From Akkermansia muciniphila (lineage in GTDB: Bacteria > Pseudomonadota > Gammaproteobacteria > Burkholderiales > Burkholderiaceae_C): DNA of 64,000 bases. Location: the NCBI GenBank assembly GCA_943331105.2, contig CALQKH020000006.1, positions 124,001 to 188,000 of the forward strand, in the 5' to 3' direction. The notes under the pieces are model-generated. The model saw only the letters and a program-made list of their open reading frames with translations, had not been told where the DNA came from and ran no database searches. Below are positions 1 to 7,139 of this stretch, in pieces. The translations under genes and the position numbers were made by a program. Every line of letters begins with the position of its first letter. The first letter of the stretch is position 1.

Positions 1-418
1 GGGTGGTGGTGTGGCTGTCGCCAGCGGCCATGACCATGCCTGGCAAAACCCAGCCTTGTTCGCTGGCCACCACGTGTTCGATGCCTTGGCGTGTGTCCAG
101 CATGTCAAACAGCTCAATGCCGTGGCGGGCACAGTTGTTGGCCAAGGTGTGCACTTGCCGGGCGCGGTCGGCATCTTGCAAAACCATGGTGCGGGCGTTG
201 CGTACAGGCGTGGTGGCGTTGACGTGGTCGACCACAGCCAGGGTGCAGCCTGGCCGCCACACCGGCCGGCCTTGCGCATGCAGCGCCGCAAAAGCCTGTG
301 GGCTGGTGTATTCGTTGAGCACCTGCCGGTCGACATAAAGCAGGATTTGCCCGGTGTCACCCAGTGGCCGCACCGTGTGCGCATCCACGATGCGCTGGTA
401 CAGGGTGCGCCCCGTCAT
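1..418 (-). CDS. LeuC-like dehydratase large subunit (N-terminal part, runs off window)
   Basis: The 139 visible residues match the start of the aconitase/3-isopropylmalate dehydratase large subunit: TLYQRIVDAH, LLYVDRQVLNEYTSPQAF and PGMVMAAGDSHTTT, the last being the family's GDSH substrate/cluster region. The family hydrates and dehydrates hydroxy-di/tricarboxylates with a 4Fe-4S cluster. The three cluster cysteines lie beyond the window edge and cannot be checked. The start codon overlaps the stop of the RraA-fold gene (ATGA), so the two are translationally coupled. Sitting with an RraA-type aldolase and Bug binding proteins, away from leuB or leuD, it is more likely a catabolic paralogue than the leucine biosynthetic enzyme. 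Substrate unknown. Confidence 0.8.
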   Translation of the reverse strand, partial: MTGRTLYQRIVDAHTVRPLGDTGQILLYVDRQVLNEYTSPQAFAALHAQGRPVWRPGCTLAVVDHVNATTPVRNARTMVLQDADRARQVHTLANNCARHGIELFDMLDTRQGIEHVVASEQGWVLPGMVMAAGDSHTTT

Positions 419-996
419 GTCGGGGATGCAAGTGGCGATGTCTCTGCCCGTGAAACGGTGCCCGCAGCGTAAGCGGCGGTAGCGGCCACCACGTCAGCGA
501 CCGCTATGTCTGCGGCCGTCAAACCCGTGGGCAGCACGATCACGCCATCGGCATCGGCCACCAGATGGTCGCCCGGGGTGAAGGTCACGCCGCCGAAATG
601 CAAAGGCTCATCGCGTTCGCCAGAGCCCGTGCGGCTGCCGCGCTTGGGCACCGTGCCCAGGGCTTTGACGCCGATGGCGATGGTGTTCAGTTCGTTGGCA
701 TCGCGCACCACACCGTGGATGACCAAACCCGCCCAACCGTTGCGTGAGGCGAGTTCGGCCATGACGTCGCCAAACAAGGCGCGCGCGATGGAGCCCCCGC
801 CGTCAATCACCAGCACCTGACCGTGTCCGGGTTGGCTCACGGTGTCGCGCATCAGGCCAATGTCCTCAAAGCACCGCAAGGTGCGTATCGGCCCGGTAAA
901 AGCTTGGCGCAGGCCGTAACTTTGGAACAGCACGGCACAGGCTTGCACATCCTCGCGAGCGTCGCAAAGGTCGGTGGTTTTCGGGATGGCTGACAT
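415..996 (-). CDS. RraA-fold protein, probable HMG/CHA-type aldolase or oxaloacetate decarboxylase
   Basis: This 193-residue protein aligns by eye over its whole core with E. coli RraA (DLCD, CFEDIGL, VIDGGGS, HFGGVTFTPGDH, ADADGVIVLP). RraA itself inhibits RNase E, but many family members are metal-dependent 4-hydroxy-4-methyl-2-oxoglutarate / 4-carboxy-4-hydroxy-2-oxoadipate aldolases. The aldolases carry a D-x20-R-D signature. It is present here: the Asp of FGDVMAEL is followed 20 residues later by RD in HGVVRDANEL, whereas E. coli RraA as I recall it has Ala and RQ at those places. Together with the coupled LeuC-like gene downstream and Bug proteins upstream, this favours an enzyme of hydroxy-acid catabolism. 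Annotation pipelines would probably call it RraA. Confidence 0.85.
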   Translation of the reverse strand: MSAIPKTTDLCDAREDVQACAVLFQSYGLRQAFTGPIRTLRCFEDIGLMRDTVSQPGHGQVLVIDGGGSIARALFGDVMAELASRNGWAGLVIHGVVRDANELNTIAIGVKALGTVPKRGSRTGSGERDEPLHFGGVTFTPGDHLVADADGVIVLPTGLTAADIAVADVVAATAAYAAGTVSRAETSPLASPT

Positions 997-999
997 GGC

Positions 1000-1980
1000 T
1001 CAGTCCATGCGCACGTTGGCTTCGCGCACCAGCTTGGCCCAAGAGGCGCTGTCTTCCGGGATGAAAGCCGCAAACGATTCGGGCGTGCCGCCAATGATTT
1101 CGCCGCCCTGAGAGGCGATTTTTTCGGCCACTTCGGGCAAGCGCAAAATGGCGGCGATTTCGCTGTTCAAGCGACGGGTGATGTCGGCAGGCAGTTTGGC
1201 TGGACCCAGCACGGCAAACCATTGCAGCATTTCAGCGTTGGCCACGCCCGCTTCGGCCATGGTGGGCACGTTGGGCATCAGGGGCGAACGTTTGTCGCTG
1301 GTGATGGCCAAGACCCGCAGCTTGCCCGCTTGGTAGTGCGGCATCACGTTGGGAGGGCTTTCAAAGTTCAGGTTGACTTGGCCCGACAGCAAATCGACGA
1401 TGGCTTGACCACTGCCTTTGTAGGGGATGTGATTCATCTGCGTCTGGGTGGCCAACATGAAGCGGGCCGCTGCCAGGTGTTGTGCGCTGCCGCTGCCCGA
1501 TGAGGCAAAACTCAGGCCCATGGGTTTTTGTTTGGCCAAGGCGATGAAGCCCTTGACGTCGTTGGCAGGCACACCAGGATTGACGGTCAGCAGCAAAGGC
1601 GTCGAGGCGACGCGGATGATGGGTGTGAAGTCTTTCACCACGTCGTAAGGCAGTTTGGGGTAGAGCGCAGGTGCCACCGAATTGGAGTTGCTGTGGCCCA
1701 GCAACAAGGTGTAGCCATCGGGCCGGGCTTTGGCCACGATGTCGGCGCCTACGGTGCCAGCCGCACCGGCTTTGTTGTCCACCACCACGGGTTGGCCCAA
1801 GCGGTCTTGCAGCTTTTGGCCAATGGTGCGGGCCAGCACGTCGGTGAAACCACCGGGTGCAAATCCCACCACGATGCGGATGGGTTTGTCAGGCCAGGTT
1901 TGCGCCATGGCGCCCGCGCTGAAGGACAGCCCCAAGGCCAATGCCATCGCCGTGCGGCGAGAAAAAGAAGCATGTGTCAT
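1000..1980 (-). CDS. Bug/TctC-family tricarboxylate-type substrate-binding protein
   Basis: A periplasmic binding protein of the Bug/TctC family, which captures small carboxylates for tripartite tricarboxylate transporters. It has a signal peptide with an RR pair (SFSRRTAMALALG, cleavage near AMAQ), then WPDKPIRIVVGFAPGG, VVDNKAGAAGTVGADIV, KPDGYTLL-like RPDGYTLL, HIPYKGSGQAIVDLLSGQVN and PNVPTMAEAGV, all family landmarks. The start used has AAGGAAA about 7 bases upstream; a start 27 bases earlier would overlap the preceding gene and lacks a site. The next upstream gene is a second, different Bug protein, and RraA follows 3 bp after the stop. No membrane TctA or TctB partner is visible. Ligand unknown. 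Confidence 0.9.
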   Translation of the reverse strand: MTHASFSRRTAMALALGLSFSAGAMAQTWPDKPIRIVVGFAPGGFTDVLARTIGQKLQDRLGQPVVVDNKAGAAGTVGADIVAKARPDGYTLLLGHSNSNSVAPALYPKLPYDVVKDFTPIIRVASTPLLLTVNPGVPANDVKGFIALAKQKPMGLSFASSGSGSAQHLAAARFMLATQTQMNHIPYKGSGQAIVDLLSGQVNLNFESPPNVMPHYQAGKLRVLAITSDKRSPLMPNVPTMAEAGVANAEMLQWFAVLGPAKLPADITRRLNSEIAAILRLPEVAEKIASQGGEIIGGTPESFAAFIPEDSASWAKLVREANVRMD

Positions 1981-1999
1981 CGTCTTTCCTTGTGGGGTA

Positions 2000-2968
2000 T
2001 CAGTCAATTTGGGCGCCGGACTCTTTCACCACCACGGCCCATTTGGCCAGGTCGCGCTTGAGCATGTTGGCAAATTCGGCCGGTTGAGTGATCAGCACAT
2101 CGGCCCCTTGCGCGTTGAAGCGCTCAATCACGTCTTTGTTTTTCAGGATGTCTTGCACATCTTGGTTGATGCGCCTGACCACCGCAGCAGGTGTTTTGGC
2201 GGGGGCAAACAGCCCGAACCAAGGCGATACATCGAATTCTTTGTAGCCTGACTCCGCGATGCTGGGGATGTTGGGGAAGTTGCCTGAGCGCACCGCGCTG
2301 GTCACGGCCACCGGGCGCAATGTGCCGGCCTTGATGGCGCCCGAGACCGAGGGCAGGCTGGTGAAGACCATGTTGATCTGACCGCCCATCAGGTCTTGCA
2401 TGGCGGGCGCTGCGCCCCTGTAGGGAATGTGTTCGAGTTTGGTTTTGGCGGCAGCATTGAACATGACCCCCAACAAATGGTTGACCGAGCCGTTGCCCGC
2501 TGAGCCAAACGTCAGGGGTGCGCGGCTGCCTTGCTCGACCAAATCCTTGATGCTCTTGACTGGCGAGTCAGGCCGAACCACCAAGACAAAAGGCAAGGTC
2601 GCCAAGGTGGCCACAGGCTCGAAATCTTTTTCTGGATCAAAAGGCAGTTTTTTGTACAAGGCGGCGTTGATGGCGTGAGAGCCCGCGTAACTCATCAGCA
2701 AGGTGTGGCCGTCTGCTGCAGCCAGGGACACATGCTCCATGCCCACGTTGCCACCCGCGCCTGCGCGGTTTTCGACCACCACGGATTGGCCCCACTTTTC
2801 GCTGAGTCTTTGCGCCATGATGCGTGCCAATGCATCGGACGCACCGCCCGGGGTTTGCGGCACCACAATGCGCACGGGTTTGGACAAAAACTCTTGCGCC
2901 AGCACAGCGCTTTGAGTCAGACACAGGCCCAAAGACAAGGCCAAGATTTTTATACCGCGTAGGATCAT
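2000..2968 (-). CDS. Bug/TctC-family substrate-binding protein
   Basis: First gene of the minus-strand carboxylate cluster. A hydrophobic signal peptide (MILRGIKILALSLGLCLTQS, cleavage near VLAQ) is followed by the Bug landmarks VRIVVPQTPGGASDALAR, VVENRAGAGGNVGMEHV, HIPYRGAAPAMQDLMGGQIN and FPNIPSIAESGY. The start is chosen because GGAG lies 6 bases upstream and the signal peptide begins there; the reading frame extends another 35 codons but without signal-peptide character. It differs clearly in sequence from its immediate neighbour, so the pair is not a recent duplication. Two Bug proteins in tandem suggest related but distinct ligands. It diverges from the TauD-type dioxygenase across about 100 bp. 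Confidence 0.9.
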   Translation of the reverse strand: MILRGIKILALSLGLCLTQSAVLAQEFLSKPVRIVVPQTPGGASDALARIMAQRLSEKWGQSVVVENRAGAGGNVGMEHVSLAAADGHTLLMSYAGSHAINAALYKKLPFDPEKDFEPVATLATLPFVLVVRPDSPVKSIKDLVEQGSRAPLTFGSAGNGSVNHLLGVMFNAAAKTKLEHIPYRGAAPAMQDLMGGQINMVFTSLPSVSGAIKAGTLRPVAVTSAVRSGNFPNIPSIAESGYKEFDVSPWFGLFAPAKTPAAVVRRINQDVQDILKNKDVIERFNAQGADVLITQPAEFANMLKRDLAKWAVVVKESGAQID

Positions 2969-3017
2969 TTCCGCTCCAATGAAAAGGTGCTTCAGAATGA
3001 CACAGCACGCACGCCGT

Positions 3018-3039
3018 GCTTGTCTCACGGCGGACAAGC
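3018..3039. promoter_or_regulatory. Inverted repeat, candidate operator between divergent genes
   Basis: GCTTGTC and GACAAGC form perfect 7-bp arms around an 8-bp spacer, and outer bases (CGT/ACG) extend the symmetry with a one-base offset. It lies in the roughly 100-bp gap between the divergent Bug-protein and dioxygenase genes, where a shared regulator would bind. No regulator gene is adjacent. The function is inferred. Confidence 0.4.
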
Positions 3040-3072
3040 CACGGGGTGGCCCAGCCCAGGTGCTGTGACACA

Positions 3073-3906
3073 ATGAAAAGCATGATGATTCGCCGAATTG
3101 CAGGTGCCCTGGGCGCCGAGCTGCACGGGGTCGATTTGACCCAAACTTTGAGCGGGGAGCAGCAACGCGAAATCCGCGATGCCTTGTTGCAAAACCAGGT
3201 CATTTTCTTCCGCGACCAAGACCTTTCGCCCCATCAATTCATGGCGTTCGCGCAAACGCTGGGGCAGCCGATCGAATACCCTTTTGTCAAAGGGCTGGAG
3301 GGTTTTCCGTGTGTCATCGAGGTCAAAAAACTCGAACATGAAAAAGTCAACTTTGGTGGCATTTGGCACTCCGACACCACCTATTTGCCACAGCCCCCCA
3401 TGGGCTCGATGCTGTTGGCCAAAGAGATTCCACCATATGGCGGTGACACGCTGTTTGCCAACCAGTACTTGGCTTGGGAAGCGCTGTCGGACACCATGAA
3501 GCGCCTGCTGGACGGGTTGGTGGGCATCAGCAGTTCGGCCAAAGCCGACGTCTCCAAAACCCGCGAGGACCGCATCAAATCGGACGGCAAGGACAGTTCG
3601 CCCCAAGCGCATCTTGCGCACCACCCTTTGGTGAGAACCCACCCCGAAACCGGCCGCAAGGCGCTGTATGTCAATGTGGCGCACACCGCAGGCATCGTGG
3701 GCATGACGGACGCCGAAAGCGCGCCTTTGCTCAACTTTTTGTTTCAGCACCAAGTCAAGCCCGAGTTCACTTGCCGATTTGTTTGGCAGCCTCATTCGCT
3801 GGCGGTTTGGGACAACCGCTGCACGCAGCACAACCCCGTCAATGATTACCATGGTTTTCGACGGGTCATGCACCGCATCACACTGGCGGGTGACACGCCT
3901 TGCTGA
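3073..3906 (+). CDS. TauD/TfdA-family Fe(II)/2-oxoglutarate dioxygenase
   Basis: A 277-residue non-heme iron dioxygenase. The family couples oxidative decarboxylation of 2-oxoglutarate to hydroxylation of substrates such as taurine, 2,4-D or alkyl sulfates. The iron facial triad is visible: H99 and D101 in WHSDTTY and H253 in TQHNPVNDY, with the 2-oxoglutarate-binding Arg downstream in RRVMHRITLAGD. The N-terminal IRRIAGALGAELHGVDL is typical, as is the length. The start is the first ATG that gives this N terminus; the ribosome site is weak. It diverges from a Bug-protein/aldolase unit, so its substrate may be related to what that unit imports, but the motifs do not fix the substrate. Confidence 0.88.
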   Translation: MKSMMIRRIAGALGAELHGVDLTQTLSGEQQREIRDALLQNQVIFFRDQDLSPHQFMAFAQTLGQPIEYPFVKGLEGFPCVIEVKKLEHEKVNFGGIWHSDTTYLPQPPMGSMLLAKEIPPYGGDTLFANQYLAWEALSDTMKRLLDGLVGISSSAKADVSKTREDRIKSDGKDSSPQAHLAHHPLVRTHPETGRKALYVNVAHTAGIVGMTDAESAPLLNFLFQHQVKPEFTCRFVWQPHSLAVWDNRCTQHNPVNDYHGFRRVMHRITLAGDTPC

Positions 3907-3946
3907 GCGAAAATAGCGCCTGCTTTTTTCAGGTTCAGGAGTCGGT

Positions 3947-4525
3947 GTGAAATTCAAAATGTCAGAGAAGTCGCTGTTCGCGGTGTTATTGCGTTCACCG
4001 TGGTGGATCAGCTTTGTGTTGGTGGCGGTGATTGCTTTGGCGGCAGGAGCCTTGTTGCCCAAAGAATATGCCGGTGTGGGCATGCTGGGCGGTTTCCCTT
4101 TCTTTGTGATTGGCTGCATGGCCATGTGGCGCCAGCGCAACTTGCCCAGTGCCGCAGAACTTGAAAAAGGCATGAGCATGCTCTCGAGCATGGGTTGGCG
4201 TGATTTTTCTGCCTTGCTGGAGACAGCGTTCACCCGCCAGGGCTACACCGTCAAGCACCTGAATGGCGCTGCCGACATGCAATTGGAGAAAAAAGGTGTT
4301 CTCACGGTGGTCAGTGCCAAACGCTGGAAGGCCGCTGCCCTGGGGGTGGAGTCCTTGCGTGAATTGGTGGCTGCTCGGGACGCACTGGAGGCGCGCAACT
4401 GTGTGTGCATCACCCTGGGCCAAGTCAGTGCCAAAGCCAACGAATACGCCGAACAAAACCGCATCACCCTCATCTCGGATGCAGACTTGGTCATGCTGAC
4501 AGCTGAAACCATCAAAATTTTGTGA
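3947..4525 (+). CDS. Membrane-anchored Mrr-like restriction-endonuclease-fold protein
   Basis: The 192 residues divide in two. Residues 1-62 contain two membrane-spanning segments (WWISFVLVAVIALAAGALL and GVGMLGGFPFFVIGCMAM). Residues 75-185 resemble the Mrr_cat domain of the PD-(D/E)xK fold: GYTVKHL, then ADMQLEKKGVLTVVSAKRWK, LREL and ITLISDADLV at the end. In active Mrr-like enzymes the core usually reads D-x(n)-Q-x-K; here the QxK position is SAK, so nuclease activity is doubtful. A GTG start is preferred because AGGAG sits 5 bases upstream; the in-frame ATG four codons later is too far. Function unknown; DNA or nucleotide surveillance at the membrane is only a guess. Confidence 0.75.
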   Translation: MKFKMSEKSLFAVLLRSPWWISFVLVAVIALAAGALLPKEYAGVGMLGGFPFFVIGCMAMWRQRNLPSAAELEKGMSMLSSMGWRDFSALLETAFTRQGYTVKHLNGAADMQLEKKGVLTVVSAKRWKAAALGVESLRELVAARDALEARNCVCITLGQVSAKANEYAEQNRITLISDADLVMLTAETIKIL

Positions 4526-4537
4526 GGCTTTGGCACC

Positions 4538-4963
4538 ATGACCACTGAAAACCAGGTGCTGGACGCGCAAGCCTTGCGCGCACTGGCAGAGCGCCACACA
4601 CCCAAAGCTTGCGATTGTTCTCTGGGGGCGTGTGAGGGCTGGGAAAGCGTGAGCGGTGACCGTTGGCCAGAAGGTGCCGTGCAACAACTGGGCAGCTTGC
4701 GGGCCACACTGGACGCCGATGGCTCACCTTTGCCAGAACCCAGTTTTGCAGAATTTCACCCCGCCGGCACACGCTACGAGTCACCCGAGGCGCCGATTGC
4801 CCCCCAGTTTTTTCCCTACAACCGTTGTGATGTTTTTGCGTGTGGCCAGTGCGACCGCGTGTTGCTCAAGTACACCGAGTTTGGTGGCTACTACGTTGAC
4901 CACCGCGTTCGGGTGTTGAACCCCGAACGGGTGACCGATGCGCCCCTGCCAGACGCCGATTGA
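4538..4963 (+). CDS. Conserved hypothetical protein with two Cys clusters
   Basis: I do not recognise a characterised family. The 141-residue protein has no signal peptide or membrane segment and starts 12 bp after the Mrr-like gene, so the two are probably co-transcribed. Two cysteine groups stand out, CDCSLGAC near residues 24-31 and CDVFACGQC near residues 96-105, which could form a structural zinc site. The C terminus (LKYTEFGGYYVDHRVRVLN) is aromatic-rich and looks conserved. The codon use matches the neighbours. Function unknown. Confidence 0.7.
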   Translation: MTTENQVLDAQALRALAERHTPKACDCSLGACEGWESVSGDRWPEGAVQQLGSLRATLDADGSPLPEPSFAEFHPAGTRYESPEAPIAPQFFPYNRCDVFACGQCDRVLLKYTEFGGYYVDHRVRVLNPERVTDAPLPDAD

Positions 4964-4965
4964 GA

Positions 4966-5934
4966 TCAGTCGGGCTTGATGCCGTTTTCACGCACGACTT
5001 TGGCCCAGGTGTCGAGTTGGCCGTCGATGAAGGTCTTGGCGCGTTCCACACTGCCCCCTGCAATGCTGATGCCTTGCGCCTCCAAGCGCTTGGAGACTTC
5101 GGGGTTGCTCAGTGTCTTGTTCAATTCTTCATTCATGCGCTTGATGATGTCGGGTGGCGTTTTGGCCGAGGCCAGCAGAGCCCACCAAGCAGGTGCTTCA
5201 AAACCTGGAAAGCCAGCTTCGGCAATGGTGGGCACATCGGGGAATTCCGCCACACGCTTGGATGAGGTCACCGCCAGAGGACGCAGGCGTTTGCTGTCGA
5301 TGTGTGGCTTGTTCAAGAACACTGTGCCAATGGTCAGCGGAATGTGACCTGCGATGGCGTCGTTCATCAAGGGGCCGCCGCCTTTGAAAGGCACATGGTT
5401 GAATTCCAGACCGCCATTTTTGGCCATCAAGGTCATGGCCAAATGGCCCAGACTGCCGTTGCCAATTGAGCCGTAAGCCACATTCTTTTTGGCCTTGGAG
5501 GCGGCAATCACATCGGCAAAGCTTTTGTATTCGCTGGCCGCATGGGTGGTGAGCATCATGGCCGACGTGCCCACCAGCACCAATGGCACCAAGTCCCGCT
5601 TGCTGTCGTAGGGCATGTTGGGCATCAGGCTTTGGTTGACGCCATGCGTGTCAAACACCACCGCAAAGGTGTAGCCGTCGGCCGGCGCACTGAGCACGCC
5701 TGCAGTGCCAATCACGCCGGATGCGCCGCCTCTATTTTCAACCACCACACTTTGTCCCAATTGTTGCGACAAAGGGCCGGACAAAATGCGTGCGACTTGG
5801 TCGACCGAGCCGCCTGGCGGGAAAACAGCGACCAATTTGATCGGTTGCTTGGTTGGCCAAGCTTGCGCCCAAGATACAAGGGGCATGCACGTCACCAAAG
5901 CAGCGCAAGCTGCACGGGTCATCCAGGATTTCAT
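4966..5934 (-). CDS. Bug/TctC-family substrate-binding protein
   Basis: A third Bug-type periplasmic protein: signal peptide (MKSWMTRAACAALVTCMPL, cleavage near SWAQ), IKLVAVFPPGGSVDQVARIL, VVVENRGGASGVIGTAGVL, ADGYTFAVV, HVPFKGGGPLMNDAIAGHI and FPDVPTIAEAGF. The start shown gives a normal signal peptide; an ATG ten codons upstream is possible but puts a run of unlikely residues first. It is the last gene of a minus-strand unit of SDR, EamA permease, cyclase-family hydrolase and this protein. It probably delivers a carboxylate processed by those enzymes. No TctAB membrane partner is nearby. Confidence 0.9.
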   Translation of the reverse strand: MKSWMTRAACAALVTCMPLVSWAQAWPTKQPIKLVAVFPPGGSVDQVARILSGPLSQQLGQSVVVENRGGASGVIGTAGVLSAPADGYTFAVVFDTHGVNQSLMPNMPYDSKRDLVPLVLVGTSAMMLTTHAASEYKSFADVIAASKAKKNVAYGSIGNGSLGHLAMTLMAKNGGLEFNHVPFKGGGPLMNDAIAGHIPLTIGTVFLNKPHIDSKRLRPLAVTSSKRVAEFPDVPTIAEAGFPGFEAPAWWALLASAKTPPDIIKRMNEELNKTLSNPEVSKRLEAQGISIAGGSVERAKTFIDGQLDTWAKVVRENGIKPD

Positions 5935-6043
5935 GGTTTTGGCTCTTGGAAATATCAAAAGCATGAGTATGGCCTGATCCCGTCGATCATGGTTCTAGCG
6001 CAAACCCTGAACAGGGCGGTTATTGGCAACAGTGTCGAACAGC

Positions 6044-7105
6044 TTAGACCGTGGCGATCGGGGTCGCTGGCGAGCCAATTGCTCCGGGCAAGCGCAGCGG
6101 TGGCGCGGTGAGCAAAAACCGTTGGCGGTCGTGGCTGCGCAGCCAATCGGCCAGCGGGGTCAGGTGCCAGATTTCGCCCAAGTGCACGCCCAGCTTGAAC
6201 AAGCAATGCTCGTGCAAAGGCAGGGCGGCGCAACTGCCCGGCCGGGGCGTGGCGGGCAAGCCCTCGACGGCGTAGTTGTCGGCGATCAGGGCCACCAGAC
6301 CCGAGTCGGTGATCCACTGCAGCAAGCGCTCGTCTCGACCCTCGAGCACCGCGCAGGCGTTTTCGACCGTGTGTGGATCGGGCTGTTTGTTCATCTCCAG
6401 CAGCATTTGGGCAAAGCCCGTGTGCAAACACACCATGTCGCCAGGCTCAATCACCACCCTGTCTTTTTGCAAGATGTCCATCAACAGGTCGTAGTCCACC
6501 CGCACCCGTTCACGCCCGAAGTGGGCGTGCAGGTCGATCATCACGGCGCGGCCTTGGACGCAGCGTTCGGACATTTTTTCGATGCCCAGCGCTTTGGCCG
6601 AGGATGTGGATTCGCGGGCAATTTCTGGAAAACCAAAAATACCGGCACCGCCGCTTCCGCTGGGGCCGATCACATCTGTACCGGCCCGAAAGCCGTTGTA
6701 ATAAACCGCTTCGGGTATGCCATCGCCATTGGCATCGAACATGGAGCCCACATGCGCCAAACTGTCCCATTGGGTGCTGTACTGCAAGTGCATGATCACC
6801 AGATCGTCGCAAATCACATCGGTGCAGCTGGGGTCATCGCACCAAAGTTGGTAATTCATGTTGGCCTTGCCCTCGCGCAAGGTGGGGCGCAGCACGGGCG
6901 GCTGGCGTCTGGGGTTGAGCACATTACCACCCGGAAAATCCAGCGGCAAACTCAGGTTGAAAGTCTGACCCGTGCGGACTTCGGCGATGCCCTGCAAAAC
7001 TTTCTCGGGTGTCAGAAGGTTCATGCGTCCGCATTGGTCGTCGGGGCCGAAGTCGCCCCAGTTAGAGCCCGGAGGGCGGTGTTTCCAGCGGGAGGATGAG
7101 GACAT
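6044..7105 (-). CDS. Cyclase-family (kynurenine formamidase-like) metal hydrolase
   Basis: A 353-residue member of the PF04199 cyclase family, whose members hydrolyse N-formylkynurenine, isatin or other amides and lactones with divalent metals. The metal motif normally reads HxGTHxDxxxH; here the matching stretch is YSTQWDSLAHVG, which keeps Asp and the last His but replaces the first two His by Tyr/Gln-type residues. Other conserved blocks are GRAVMIDLHAHFGRE, EPGDMVCLHTGF and LIADNYAVEG. AGGAG lies 8 bases before the start. This longer subfamily occurs in catabolic clusters of Burkholderiales. The substrate cannot be read from the sequence; the neighbours (SDR, permease, Bug protein) suggest catabolism. 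Confidence 0.85.
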   Translation of the reverse strand: MSSSSRWKHRPPGSNWGDFGPDDQCGRMNLLTPEKVLQGIAEVRTGQTFNLSLPLDFPGGNVLNPRRQPPVLRPTLREGKANMNYQLWCDDPSCTDVICDDLVIMHLQYSTQWDSLAHVGSMFDANGDGIPEAVYYNGFRAGTDVIGPSGSGGAGIFGFPEIARESTSSAKALGIEKMSERCVQGRAVMIDLHAHFGRERVRVDYDLLMDILQKDRVVIEPGDMVCLHTGFAQMLLEMNKQPDPHTVENACAVLEGRDERLLQWITDSGLVALIADNYAVEGLPATPRPGSCAALPLHEHCLFKLGVHLGEIWHLTPLADWLRSHDRQRFLLTAPPLRLPGAIGSPATPIATV

Positions 7106-7139
7106 GATGGACTCCTGTTGTGCTGAAACCCTGGATGGG

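Noticed and set aside
3-472. Plus-strand open frames at the left edge
   Set aside because: The minus strand encodes a LeuC-like protein and the start of the aldolase region; the plus frames are shadows.
415-996. Simple call as RNase E inhibitor RraA
   Set aside because: The D-x20-R-D aldolase signature and the catabolic neighbours fit an enzyme better, although automatic naming would give RraA.
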